Assembly: GCF_032190635.1 (NCBI RefSeq)
Contig: NZ_JAVLAS010000001.1
Coordinates: 62,001-126,000, forward strand
Direction of reading: 5' to 3'
Length of the DNA: 64,000 nt
Source: Levilactobacillus zymae
GTDB lineage: Bacteria > Bacillota > Bacilli > Lactobacillales > Lactobacillaceae
Part shown: positions 8,910-17,072 of the stretch, piece after piece
Layout: every line of letters begins with the position of its first letter
How positions within the stretch are numbered: the stretch's first letter is position 1
Notes under the pieces: model-generated
The model's input: only the letters and a program-made list of their open reading frames with translations
The model's database searches: none
Told to the model about the DNA's origin: nothing
Made by a program: the position numbers and the translations under genes

Positions 8910-10424
8910 CTAGTGTTGGTCATCCGGCCAAACTCGTTGATAATCGACCCCCGTTAAGTCCTTAACGGTCTGGGCTACTTGCGGATCAACGTCTTCCTTC
9001 CGCCCGCCTTGGCGCAACCGTTCAATTTCATCGAGGACTACCGCGTGACTTTGTTTATTGAGCTTAAACGTCAAAGCCACTAACAAGGCCAACACAATGA
9101 GGCCCCCCGTCCCGAACAATAGGATATTGGCAATCGCGTGTTGGGCAGCCACGGGTTCGTGGGCGGCATTTTTAACGAAGCCACTGTTATCCAAGACAAA
9201 CCCAACCGCGATAGTGGCGACAGCCACCGTCGATTTTCTGGTAAAGCTCATGACGGCCGCAAAAATCCCAGCTCGCCGACGCTTCGTCACGATTTCATCC
9301 AAATCCGGAATGAACGGAAAAACGTTCCAAGGGGTAAACTCAAGCGTTGCCCGCCCAATTTGATAGATTAAAGAAATAAAGAATAAGATCAGGATAACGT
9401 GGTTGGTGAGCCCCAGCTTAAAACAGAGATAATAGGCAATTAACATGGCGAGCATCAACCCATAACCCGTCGTGTATAGGAACTTAGGTCCAAACTTAAC
9501 CATGGCAAAACCGGCTACAATCGTGACTAATAACCCAACTAAGGATAATGACAACAAGTTAGCGGCTACCGTGGCCGATAAACCTAAGCAATAGATACAA
9601 AAGTAGGCAAAGACCGTATTGACCGTATCCTTCCCCGTAAAGGAAAAGAGATAGATTAGCAAATGCTTGCGGAAACTCTTAATCCGTAACGTTGAACCAT
9701 AGTCCTTCAGTAATCCCCAGAAGCGCTGACCTAAGCTGCCCCGGTTGACGGCATCCTTTTCTAATTCCGCCGCCATTTCTGGTGTGACTGGCTTTTCCCA
9801 GGTCACGGCATAACACATGTACACCCCGATGGCAAAGATGACCGCAAACATGGTCCCGTTCACCAGGAAAGGAATCGGGCTGTGCTGACCCAGGATGGCA
9901 AACAATTGTCCCGGAATGAACGTGGCGAGGAACGTAGCCCCAGCAGAGATAAACATCCGAGCTGAGGACAACTTCGTCCGCTCATTAAAATCATCCGTCA
10001 TTTCGTTCGGTAACGTTTCGTAAGGAATCATCATGGCACTTGAGATCACCTCAAACACCATGTATGTCGTGAAGTAGTACCAATAATTCATACCGGCAAT
10101 CCATAAGGTGATATAGAGCAACATTAGCGGTGACCCGATTAACAGGAAGAAGTGGCGCCGTCCGAAACGTTTCCCCAATTTATTCTTATAAAAATTATCG
10201 GTTAAACTCCCCATCAGCAAGCTACAGATGGCGTCCGCCACTCGAGCGGCCCCAATAATCGACGCCCCTTGAACGGCCGTCAGGTTACAGTACGAGGTAT
10301 AGAAGAACAGCATCCAGGCCCCGATAATGGTCATGGATCCGCCACCGACGAAGTCAACAATTCCGTAACCAATGCCACGCCATACCGTAATCTTTCGTGG
10401 GGTATAAACCTTGTTATGACCCAT
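8910..10424 (-). CDS. GPH-family sugar/glycoside:cation symporter
   Basis: 504 residues with about 12 membrane helices, of the glycoside-pentoside-hexuronide (MelB-like) family. The N-terminus GIGYGIVDFVGGG and the loop DNFYKNKLGKRFGRRHFFL are typical, the latter being the conserved cytoplasmic loop after helix 2. It is the first gene of the leftward operon, followed by GH78 rhamnosidase. It is therefore inferred to import a rhamnoside. The ATG at 10424 is preceded by AGGAGC. The promoter lies at 10479-10507. The last ~50 residues are hydrophilic and cytoplasmic. Confidence 0.88.
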   Translation of the reverse strand: MGHNKVYTPRKITVWRGIGYGIVDFVGGGSMTIIGAWMLFFYTSYCNLTAVQGASIIGAARVADAICSLLMGSLTDNFYKNKLGKRFGRRHFFLLIGSPLMLLYITLWIAGMNYWYYFTTYMVFEVISSAMMIPYETLPNEMTDDFNERTKLSSARMFISAGATFLATFIPGQLFAILGQHSPIPFLVNGTMFAVIFAIGVYMCYAVTWEKPVTPEMAAELEKDAVNRGSLGQRFWGLLKDYGSTLRIKSFRKHLLIYLFSFTGKDTVNTVFAYFCIYCLGLSATVAANLLSLSLVGLLVTIVAGFAMVKFGPKFLYTTGYGLMLAMLIAYYLCFKLGLTNHVILILFFISLIYQIGRATLEFTPWNVFPFIPDLDEIVTKRRRAGIFAAVMSFTRKSTVAVATIAVGFVLDNSGFVKNAAHEPVAAQHAIANILLFGTGGLIVLALLVALTFKLNKQSHAVVLDEIERLRQGGRKEDVDPQVAQTVKDLTGVDYQRVWPDDQH

Positions 10425-10448
10425 TTTCTCGGCTCCTATCTAAAAGAT

Positions 10449-10460
10449 TGAACTAGTTCA
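10449..10460. promoter_or_regulatory. Perfect palindrome in the leader of the rhamnoside operon
   Basis: TGAACTAGTTCA is a 12-bp perfect palindrome lying about 10-20 bases downstream of the predicted transcription start and 25 bases before the symporter ATG. This is a good position for an operator, but AraC proteins usually bind direct repeats, so the binding protein is unknown. Confidence 0.4.
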
Positions 10461-10478
10461 TTAATTGAATTCTCATTA

Positions 10479-10520
10479 AGCATAAAATCAGAAAAAGCAA
10501 GCGTCAATGAAGCGCTTACA
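10479..10520 (-). promoter_or_regulatory. Promoter and cre-like site of the rhamnoside operon
   Basis: On the minus strand TTGACG (10502-10507) and TATGCT (10479-10484) are 17 bp apart, a good sigma-A promoter. Immediately upstream is TGTAAGCGCTTCA (10508-10520), which resembles a CcpA catabolite responsive element with the AAGCGCTT core but is one base short of the usual 14. A cre upstream of the -35 box can activate or repress. Catabolite repression of glycoside use would be the expected effect. Confidence 0.65.
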
Positions 10521-10749
10521 CCAAAAAAATCATTAAAGTTAATCAACCTTAGCTGCCATAAGGGCTACCCCGCTTAATATATTTTTAATGGTCCGCGATA
10601 AATATGTAGATATGTTACAGTCAATGCGTAAATTCGTTATCCCTTAACTAAGGACATCAATCTAACTATCCCCAATACTTTGTGTCGCCGGTGCCAAAGT
10701 TCTAACATGAACACTGTTGAACTGTGTTTTCAAGAAAGGTGATCATTTC

Positions 10750-11571
10750 ATGGAAAAAACGTTTACGTTTGATGCTGATTTAACGGTTAACCGCTTGGGC
10801 TACGGTACCATGCAGCTTCCCGGAGCGGGCGTCTGGGGACCGGCCGCTGATCCTCAGCACGCACCAGCAGTTATCGAAACGGCCATCGACACGGCCGATG
10901 CTTACGGCCCGTTATACGCCAACCGCTACCTGCGAACCGCGCTGCAGGCCCGGCCCAACGCCCACGTCATGGTGGCCACTAAAGTCGGGTTCACCCGCCA
11001 AGGTCCCGGCATCTGGACCCCACTGGGGGCACCACAGTATCTCAAGCAACAAGTTGAGTTAAACCTCTTCACGTTGGGACTCGACCACATCGACCTATTA
11101 CAACTGCACCGGATCGACCCCGATTATCCGTTAGCCGTCCAATTGGGGGCTTTAAAGGACCTGCAAAAGGAAGGTAAGATTCGGCACGTGGGGTTGAGCC
11201 AAGTAACCGTCGACCAGCTCAAGGCCGCCGAACAGATCATGCCCATCGTTTCCGTGCAGAATCAATATAACCTGATCAACCGTAGTGACGAGGACCTGTT
11301 GAACTACGCCGAAGCCCACCACATCGCCTTCATTCCGTGGTACCCGTTGGCGACCGGGAAGCTGATCACCAACCCGACCCTGATCGCGATCGCGCAGAAG
11401 TACGACGCCTCACCGTCCCAAATTGCCTTGGCCTGGTTGTTAAAACGTTCCGACGTGATTCTGCCAATTCCGGGGACCAAGTCCAGTAATCATGAGCTGC
11501 AAAACCTTAAGGCCCGCGATATCACGTTAAGCGACGCCGATTTCGACGCCCTCAAAGCCCTCGCCAATTAA
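10750..11571 (+). CDS. Aldo/keto reductase
   Basis: 273 residues from the ATG at 10750, preceded by AAAGGTGAT; an upstream ATG at 10717 has no ribosome site. It is a cytoplasmic NADPH-linked oxidoreductase of the AKR TIM-barrel family. The catalytic tetrad is visible: Asp and Tyr in DTADAYGP (about residue 47-54), Lys in MVATKVGF (about 83) and His in LLQLHRID (about 115). The C-terminal part has the nucleotide-binding IPGTKSS loop. The N-terminus NRLGYGTMQLPG is typical of the oxidoreductase YdbC/YajO-like bacterial AKRs. It is monocistronic and divergent from the rhamnoside operon, so its substrate cannot be named. Confidence 0.88.
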   Translation: MEKTFTFDADLTVNRLGYGTMQLPGAGVWGPAADPQHAPAVIETAIDTADAYGPLYANRYLRTALQARPNAHVMVATKVGFTRQGPGIWTPLGAPQYLKQQVELNLFTLGLDHIDLLQLHRIDPDYPLAVQLGALKDLQKEGKIRHVGLSQVTVDQLKAAEQIMPIVSVQNQYNLINRSDEDLLNYAEAHHIAFIPWYPLATGKLITNPTLIAIAQKYDASPSQIALAWLLKRSDVILPIPGTKSSNHELQNLKARDITLSDADFDALKALAN

Positions 11572-11988
11572 CCAACGCATTTAAGGAAAGCCAATCGGTT
11601 TATTCCGGTCGACTTTTTTGTTACCCTTAATCTGGTAGCGATTACATCGGCCCGTTCCCGAAAGTCGTTTCCACGAAGGATTCTCGATTTAGTTTGCGTT
11701 TTCATGAAAACGCAAATATGATGTAAACGTTGATAAATGGGCATTGCAACCGGTTGTCAAAAATTAAAATTCTTGCTTTAAAAAGGTCGCTTTTCAGGAA
11801 CAACTAGCGTATAATAACTTCCGAAGTGGTCTAGACATACTTTTGGTCTAGGCAAACTCGCGGTGACGAGTTGAACTTGCCCTTCTCGTTCATAACCGGC
11901 AGTAACACCCGTTTCTCAAAGTAGCATCTGAACGTATAACCAATTGGACCGACCGTCTGGATTTAAACATTTAAGGAGTGACTATCTC
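11572..11988 (+). promoter_or_regulatory. Upstream region and long leader of zwf
   Basis: After the reductase gene a weak imperfect hairpin followed by TTTTTT (about 11583-11620) may be its terminator. A -10 box TATAAT lies at 11810-11815 without a good -35, giving a leader of about 170 nt before zwf. The leader contains small hairpins such as AACTCG/CGAGTT near 11850. Upstream are a cre-like TGTAAACGTTGATA (11722-11735) and a palindrome TTGCAACCGGTTGTCAA (11744-11760) that recurs near 48634. No gene is seen here. Confidence 0.45.
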
Positions 11989-13476
11989 GTGGCAACTGAA
12001 CGTACAGCTTTATTCTTGTTCTTCGGTGGTACCGGTGACTTAGCATACCGGAAACTTTACCCTAGTCTGTTTAACCTTTATCGGAAAGGTAACTTACGGA
12101 CCCATTTCGCCGTCGTCGGGACTTCCCGGCAGGCAATGGATCACGAAAAATTCCGTGCAGCCGTTAAGAAGTCTTTAGCGGACAGCGGCAACCGGGTAGA
12201 ATCTAAGGAAGCTAACGACTTTATTTCCCATTTCTACTACCAAGCACACGACGTGACCGACACCGCGCACTACGCCGTGGTCAAGGACTTGCTCGACAAG
12301 CTGGACAAGAAGTACAAGTTACAAGGCAACCGGATTTTCTACCTATCAATGGCACCTCAATTCTTCGGCACCATTGCCCAAGACCTGAAGACCCAGGGAT
12401 TGATGTCCAGCAACAAGGATTCCTTCAACCGCCTGGTCATCGAAAAGCCATTCGGTCGGGATTACGATTCCGCCAAGCAGTTGAACGACGCCTTGAGCCA
12501 GTCCTTCGAAGAAAATCAAATCTTCCGGATCGACCACTACTTGGGTAAGGAAATGATCCAAAACATCGAAGCCTTACGTTTTGGTAACACCTTAGTTGAA
12601 TCCTTGTGGAACAACCGGTACATCGATAACATCCAAGTCACGTTATCCGAAAAGCTCGGGGTCGAAGAACGGGCTTCCTACTATGATAATAGTGGGGCCT
12701 TGCGGGATATGGTCCAAAACCACATCATGCAAATCGTCAGCCTGTTAGCCATGGAACAACCAGTGGCCTTTACGGACACCGATATCCGGGCTGAAAAGGT
12801 GAAGGCTTTACGGAGTCTGCGGGTCTACAACGTGGCCGACGCGGCAACCAACTTTGTCCGGGGCCAATACGGGTCGATCAATGACCAACCCGATTACCGA
12901 CACGAAGACAACGTGCCAAATGACTCCACGACCGAAACGTTCGTGGCCGGGAAGTTGTTATTCGACAACTACCGGTGGTCCGGCACCCCATTCTACGTGC
13001 GGACCGGGAAGATGCTCGCCGACAAGTTTACGCGGGTGGACGTGGTCTTCAAGCGTCCATTGGTCGACATCTTTGCCTTCCCACAAAGTCAATCCACGCC
13101 ATTGGCCGCTAACGTGCTGACCATCTTCGTGGAACCACACGCCGGGTTCTCCCTGCAACTGAACGCCAAGACCAACGACGCCAGTTTCCAGACGGAACCG
13201 ATCAAGTTGGACTACTTGGTTGACGCCGAAAAGTCCAAGGAAACGCCAGAACCTTACGAACGCCTGTTACACGACGTGATGAAGGGCGACGGGACCAACT
13301 TCTCCAGCTGGCCTGAAGTTTCCTACGCTTGGAAGTTCGTGGATCAAATTCGTCGGGTTTGGGACTTACAGGAACCAAACTTCCCGAACTACACGCCACA
13401 CTCCATGGGCCCAGCTGCAGCCGAAGAACTAATCCAACGCGATCACCGCGAATGGATCTACCGCTTAAACCACTAA
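11989..13476 (+). CDS. zwf: Glucose-6-phosphate 1-dehydrogenase
   Basis: 495 residues from a GTG at 11989 with AAGGAGTG nine bases upstream; a longer frame from 11944 has no ribosome site. It oxidises glucose 6-phosphate to 6-phosphogluconolactone with NADP+, the first step of the phosphoketolase/pentose phosphate route of heterofermentative lactobacilli. The N-terminal Rossmann motif GGTGDLAYRKLYPSL, the substrate-binding RIDHYLGKEM (about residues 180-190, with the active-site His nearby) and the EKPFGRD loop are present. Length matches the family. gnd, the next-but-one enzyme, is encoded 3.6 kb downstream on the same strand but in a separate unit. Confidence 0.97.
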   Translation: MATERTALFLFFGGTGDLAYRKLYPSLFNLYRKGNLRTHFAVVGTSRQAMDHEKFRAAVKKSLADSGNRVESKEANDFISHFYYQAHDVTDTAHYAVVKDLLDKLDKKYKLQGNRIFYLSMAPQFFGTIAQDLKTQGLMSSNKDSFNRLVIEKPFGRDYDSAKQLNDALSQSFEENQIFRIDHYLGKEMIQNIEALRFGNTLVESLWNNRYIDNIQVTLSEKLGVEERASYYDNSGALRDMVQNHIMQIVSLLAMEQPVAFTDTDIRAEKVKALRSLRVYNVADAATNFVRGQYGSINDQPDYRHEDNVPNDSTTETFVAGKLLFDNYRWSGTPFYVRTGKMLADKFTRVDVVFKRPLVDIFAFPQSQSTPLAANVLTIFVEPHAGFSLQLNAKTNDASFQTEPIKLDYLVDAEKSKETPEPYERLLHDVMKGDGTNFSSWPEVSYAWKFVDQIRRVWDLQEPNFPNYTPHSMGPAAAEELIQRDHREWIYRLNH

Positions 13477-13493
13477 TTTCAAAGTTTAACCAC

Positions 13494-13522
13494 AGCGTCA
13501 TCCCCCGGGGTGGCGCTTTTTT
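13494..13522 (+). terminator. zwf terminator
   Basis: AGCGTCATCCCC pairs with GGGTGGCGCT (two G-U) and is followed by six T. Confidence 0.85.
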
Positions 13523-13526
13523 AATA

Positions 13527-13557
13527 CAAAAAAACGACGGCCGGAAACGGTCGTCGT
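13527..13557 (-). terminator. Terminator of the phosphatase gene
   Basis: On the minus strand a stem ACGACGACCG / CGGCCGTCGT with a TTTC loop is followed by eight T. It is back to back with the zwf terminator. Confidence 0.85.
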
Positions 13558-13574
13558 CAAACGCTGCATCAAAG

Positions 13575-14362
13575 TTATTTTTTCGCGGTTAAGTAGTTGG
13601 CGCGGATCGCCTTTTCTTGGGCCGGCGTAATCTTTAAGCCCTTGTGAATGTAATTTTCCATCGACCCGTACTGACTCTTCACGTCACTGAAGAATTGGTT
13701 CAGCAAGGCCGGCTTGGCCCAGGTCACACCCAGTTGCGTGTTGGATAGCAGGTAGTCGCGCTGAATGTCTTGACGACTCACACCCAAGATACTGTAGATG
13801 ATGGCCGCGGCCGTCCCCGTCCGGTCCATCCGTGGGAACAGTGGAACAGTAGGCTGCCCTTCTTCTGGGTCGCCAATTGCGTCAACAACGCCCGGTAGCT
13901 GCGCTTAGCCGCGGACTTGAAGGCCATGTCATGGTACATCCCCGCGCCGTCATCATCGTAGTTGGACCGGGTGCCTAAGACCGAGGCCTGCATGTAGTTG
14001 ACGCCCTCAATGAGTTGGTCGGGACTCTTCTTGATCTGGTCGGTCGTCCGTAAGTCCACGATTTCGCGTAGGTGCCAATCGTGTTGGAGCCTCAGCATGT
14101 CCACTTCGGTCAACTTATCCAACGAATCACTCCGCAAAATCCGACCGGTCTTGACGGTTTGCCCCGTCTTGGTCCGGTAACCGCCCATGTCCCGGGCGTT
14201 ATGGGCACCTTGCAGGTGAATCACTGGCGTCTTCTTTACGGATACGGCGGGTTGTAACGCGGCATCCGTGGTGGTGGCGGCCATCACCGGGGTGGCTGCT
14301 CCACTAAACAAGGCTAATGCACATCCAGCACTTACCAATACTCGTTGCAAACGCATAATCAA
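13575..14362 (-). pseudogene. Secreted tyrosine-protein phosphatase, frameshifted inside the catalytic P-loop
   Basis: The frame from 14362 encodes a signal peptide (about 1-28, ending VMAA) and then the phosphatase core of the MptpB/LipA-like family: NARDMGGYRTKTGQTVKTGRI-type start (seen as NARDMGGYRT), RSDSLDKLT and VDLRTTDQ. It reaches the active site HCSHG at about residue 176 and then runs out of frame, ending 18 residues later. The rest of the P-loop, MDRTGTAAAIIY, and the C-terminal ~80 residues are in another frame starting at 13829. One missing base near 13829-13831 would restore HCSHG(x)MDRTG, the CX5R catalytic loop. The combined length of about 262 residues is normal. As given it cannot make an active enzyme. 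Such proteins dephosphorylate Tyr or phosphoinositides; the substrate is unknown. A sequencing error must be excluded. Confidence 0.85.
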
Positions 14363-14452
14363 TTTTCCCCTTTCTTTTGCACCTGTAAGATTAACAGGGG
14401 TGTGTATCGAAAGGATGGGGAAATGGTATCGTTTGTGTAAACGTGTGTGAAC

Positions 14453-15025
14453 TTATTGCATCGACGCAGCTGTAACCCGTTCCATCAACCGCAATGTGAG
14501 TCGGCCAATCTGTGGCATGGTCACGCGTCGCTCTTCGGCGAACCGAAAGCCGGCCGCCGTATAGAGCTTCTCGGCGGGCACGTTGCCCTTAATGGCGTCT
14601 AAATGTAACACGGTCTGCCCGTCCGCGTGTGCTTGCGCCAAGATGGCAGCCAGCATCTTGGTGGAAATGCCGCGGCCCCGGAAATGTGGGTGCACGGCAT
14701 ACAGGTGGAGGACCCCAATCTCGGCGTCCGTTGCCGGTAGCTGCCAGGCGGCGCCGCGATAATCAGGATCTTCCCCTGGTAATAAGGCCCCCACCGCGGC
14801 TAATTGTGCGTGAGCATAACCCAAGACCAACTTTCCCTGCCGGAGGTCGCGGCGCAAGATCTGTTCACTAGGGTTGATCCCCCACTGCCAGGCTGGGCCG
14901 TAGGGGGTGGTGGCAATGGCCGCACACACCTCGCGGTAAAATTGATAAATCGCCGGTAAATCGGCTGCTGTGGCACAGCGGACCTGCCAGACCGGCGGTG
15001 TCGCTGCGGCTAAATGACTCGTCAT
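14453..15025 (-). CDS. GNAT-family N-acetyltransferase
   Basis: 190 residues. The acetyl-CoA binding motif A is VHPHFRGRGISTKML (about residues 114-128, with the R/Q-x-x-G-x-G/A pattern), followed by LHLDAIKGNVPAEKLYTAAGF, the usual strand-helix end of the fold (LYTAAGF). It is a cytoplasmic acyltransferase whose acceptor cannot be told from sequence. The start has an AGTAAGATG context with GGAGTGAAG upstream. It is a single gene, 90 bp upstream of the broken phosphatase gene. Confidence 0.85.
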   Translation of the reverse strand: MTSHLAAATPPVWQVRCATAADLPAIYQFYREVCAAIATTPYGPAWQWGINPSEQILRRDLRQGKLVLGYAHAQLAAVGALLPGEDPDYRGAAWQLPATDAEIGVLHLYAVHPHFRGRGISTKMLAAILAQAHADGQTVLHLDAIKGNVPAEKLYTAAGFRFAEERRVTMPQIGRLTLRLMERVTAASMQ

Positions 15026-15190
15026 CTTACTTCACTCCTTTACCATGGTGCGACGATCTAACGTCGCTGAAATCCATTGGTAATTTTCCCCTAAAAGTTT
15101 TACGATGAGGGTAAGTTAACGCTACCATTACCAGTGTACTCAGCTGACGTGCACCGGCCTCGTAGACTACCGTTCAAGGGAGATTTTCGT

Positions 15191-15973
15191 ATGTCAACAT
15201 TACCAGAATTTTCAAGCAACTTCTTCCGGCTCGACCACAAAACCGCGATTGTGACCGGTGGCGCTTCCGGCTTAGGCTTCTATTATACCCAAGCGTTACT
15301 GCGTTCCGGTGCCCGCGTGTTAGTGGTCAGCCGAACCGATAAGAACTGGGACACCATCCGCTCGATGGACGACGTGGCTTCCGGTCAAGTCGCCTTTCTC
15401 AAGTGTGACCTGACCGCTCAGGGAGCCGCCCGTAAGATTGCGGAGACCGCCCAACAGCAATTCGACCACATCGACATCCTGGTCAACAACGCCGGGATGC
15501 AGTTGCGGAATAACTGGCGCGACTTCAAGGACGACGATTGGCGTAAGGTCTTAGACTTAAACCTTAACGCGTTGTACTACCTCTCCCACGAAGTTGCCCA
15601 GGTCATGGCCGATCAAGGTCACGGTAAAATCATCAACATTGGATCGATGCAGTCCTTTAGGGCCGGCAAGTTCATCTTCCCGTACACCGCCAGCAAGCAC
15701 GCCGTGGTAGGGCTCACCAAGGCCTATGCCGACGCGCTAGCCGCCGATAACATTCAAGTCAACGCTATCGCTCCGGGCTACATCGACACCCCAATGACCA
15801 AGGCGCTCCAAAACGATCCGCAACGAAACCAAGAAATCCTCGCCCACATCCCCGCCGGTCACTGGGCCCAACCCCAAGAACTCATGGGAACGTTGGTCTT
15901 TCTCGCCAGCGACGCCTCGAACTACGTCACCGGGACCACCATCCCCGTAGACGGCGGCTACCTGTTGCGCTAA
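15191..15973 (+). CDS. Short-chain dehydrogenase/reductase, gluconate 5-dehydrogenase / KduD-like
   Basis: 260 residues from the ATG at 15191 with AAGGGAG upstream; an in-frame ATG at 15134 has none. Cofactor motif TGGASGLG (about 23-30), NNAG (about 98-101), and the catalytic Ser-Tyr-Lys set in GSMQSFRAGKFIFPYTASKH place it in classical SDRs. The C-terminal PVDGGYLLR and TLVFLASDASNYVTG are typical of the 2-deoxy-D-gluconate 3-dehydrogenase and gluconate 5-dehydrogenase groups. The substrate is inferred only. It converges with the acetyltransferase gene at 15970 and overlaps it by 4 bp. Confidence 0.85.
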   Translation: MSTLPEFSSNFFRLDHKTAIVTGGASGLGFYYTQALLRSGARVLVVSRTDKNWDTIRSMDDVASGQVAFLKCDLTAQGAARKIAETAQQQFDHIDILVNNAGMQLRNNWRDFKDDDWRKVLDLNLNALYYLSHEVAQVMADQGHGKIINIGSMQSFRAGKFIFPYTASKHAVVGLTKAYADALAADNIQVNAIAPGYIDTPMTKALQNDPQRNQEILAHIPAGHWAQPQELMGTLVFLASDASNYVTGTTIPVDGGYLLR

Positions 15974-16407
15974 GCTCGCCGAACCATCTTGATGTGGGGC
16001 GTGTGGTTAAACAGGAAGGGGCGCCCTTCCGCCGCATAATCGAATTTTTCATAAAAGCCCTGTTTATCCACCTGGGCTTCGATCACCACCGGTTGGCCCG
16101 CAAAGTCGCGATCCAGTTCGGTGGTGATTTGTTGCATCAACAAGCGCCCCACACCCTGGCCGCGCACCTCGGGAACCGTCAAGACACGGCCAAAGGTGGC
16201 GTGATCGTGCTCGTGAAAGACCCGGGCATACGCCACTAAGTGCCCCTCCTGGTACCCCAGGATGTGGCGGGCGACCTGATCGATCGCATCAATCTCTTGG
16301 TAGACGCGGTGCTGGGCCACCACGAAGGTGCGGGTACGTTCATATGCAAGATCATAAAAAGCCGTCGTGGTCAGGTGTTTAAAGTCACTAATTTGCCAAC
16401 TTATCAT
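15970..16407 (-). CDS. ElaA-type GNAT acetyltransferase
   Basis: 145 residues. The pattern of ElaA proteins is clear: Y-x-L-x-x-x-R-T-x-V-F-V-V-E-Q-like start (here LAYERTRTFVVAQHRVYQEID), ARVFHE, the acetyl-CoA loop VPEVRGQGVGRLLM (about 78-91) and IEAQVDKQGFYEKFDY near the end. ElaA homologues usually have EQ where this has AQ. Substrate unknown. It overlaps the end of the convergent SDR gene by 4 bp. Confidence 0.85.
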   Translation of the reverse strand: MISWQISDFKHLTTTAFYDLAYERTRTFVVAQHRVYQEIDAIDQVARHILGYQEGHLVAYARVFHEHDHATFGRVLTVPEVRGQGVGRLLMQQITTELDRDFAGQPVVIEAQVDKQGFYEKFDYAAEGRPFLFNHTPHIKMVRRA

Positions 16408-16460
16408 TTTTCTCTCGTCTCTTTCGTGTTATGATTGATGGCAAGTATGACATTATTTAA

Positions 16461-16472
16461 TTGCAAATGCAA
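16461..16472. promoter_or_regulatory. Inverted repeat upstream of the MarR gene
   Basis: TTGCAAATGCAA has 5-bp perfect arms (TTGCA/TGCAA) and lies just before the ribosome site of the MarR gene. MarR proteins often bind ATTGC-GCAAT type palindromes and repress themselves, so this is a plausible operator. Confidence 0.45.
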
Positions 16473-16493
16473 CTACTTTTTGAGGAGATTAAC

Positions 16494-16964
16494 ATGCCAA
16501 ATTCATTTCGCAGCATCGGGTTGATTGCGCGCGCCACGTCGAGCATGGGCAATCACCTCTTTAGCCACCAACACCTCCAAAATAACCAATTTCTCTACCT
16601 TCTCCACATCCTGGACTCGCCGGGCATTACCCAAGCCGAATTAGCAGCCCAGCTCCACGTGGATCCCTCGACCTGCCTGCGCACCGTTCGCAAGTTGATC
16701 ACCGGGGGTTACCTGGTGCGTCAACCCGACCCCGCCGATAAGAAACGCAAGTGCCTGGTCCCCACCACTCAGGCTCAGGCCTTCTACCCCCAGCTCCAAC
16801 ACTACGAACAAACCCTCCTCACCCTGGGAACGGTTGACTTTTCCGCCGGTGAACGGTTAATGCTCGAAGAACTATTGGCCCGGGTCGCCACGAACATCGA
16901 ACGCTTGCAAGCAGACCCCACACGGTTTCAGACCCCGTTTGAACGGCCCAAAGATGAAAATTAG
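16494..16964 (+). CDS. MarR-family transcriptional regulator
   Basis: 156 residues from the ATG at 16494 with TGAGGAGATT upstream; a start at 16461 would overlap the inverted repeat. A winged helix-turn-helix is seen at about residues 38-95: TQAELAAQLHVDPSTCLRTVRKLITGG (part: AELAAQLHVDPSTCL) followed by the wing VRQPDPADKKRKCLV with the conserved DxRxxxxxLT-like pattern. N- and C-terminal helices would dimerise. It is divergent from the ElaA gene and upstream of gnd with a 108-bp gap. The ligand and target are unknown; autoregulation is likely. Confidence 0.88.
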   Translation: MPNSFRSIGLIARATSSMGNHLFSHQHLQNNQFLYLLHILDSPGITQAELAAQLHVDPSTCLRTVRKLITGGYLVRQPDPADKKRKCLVPTTQAQAFYPQLQHYEQTLLTLGTVDFSAGERLMLEELLARVATNIERLQADPTRFQTPFERPKDEN

Positions 16965-17072
16965 TTACAATTTTCAAACAATAGGGTTAAAATAGTTCAC
17001 TTTCAGATTGTGAGATGATACACTTAACCCTGTAAGGCCTGATTTAATTCTGAACATAAAGGAAGGTTACTA

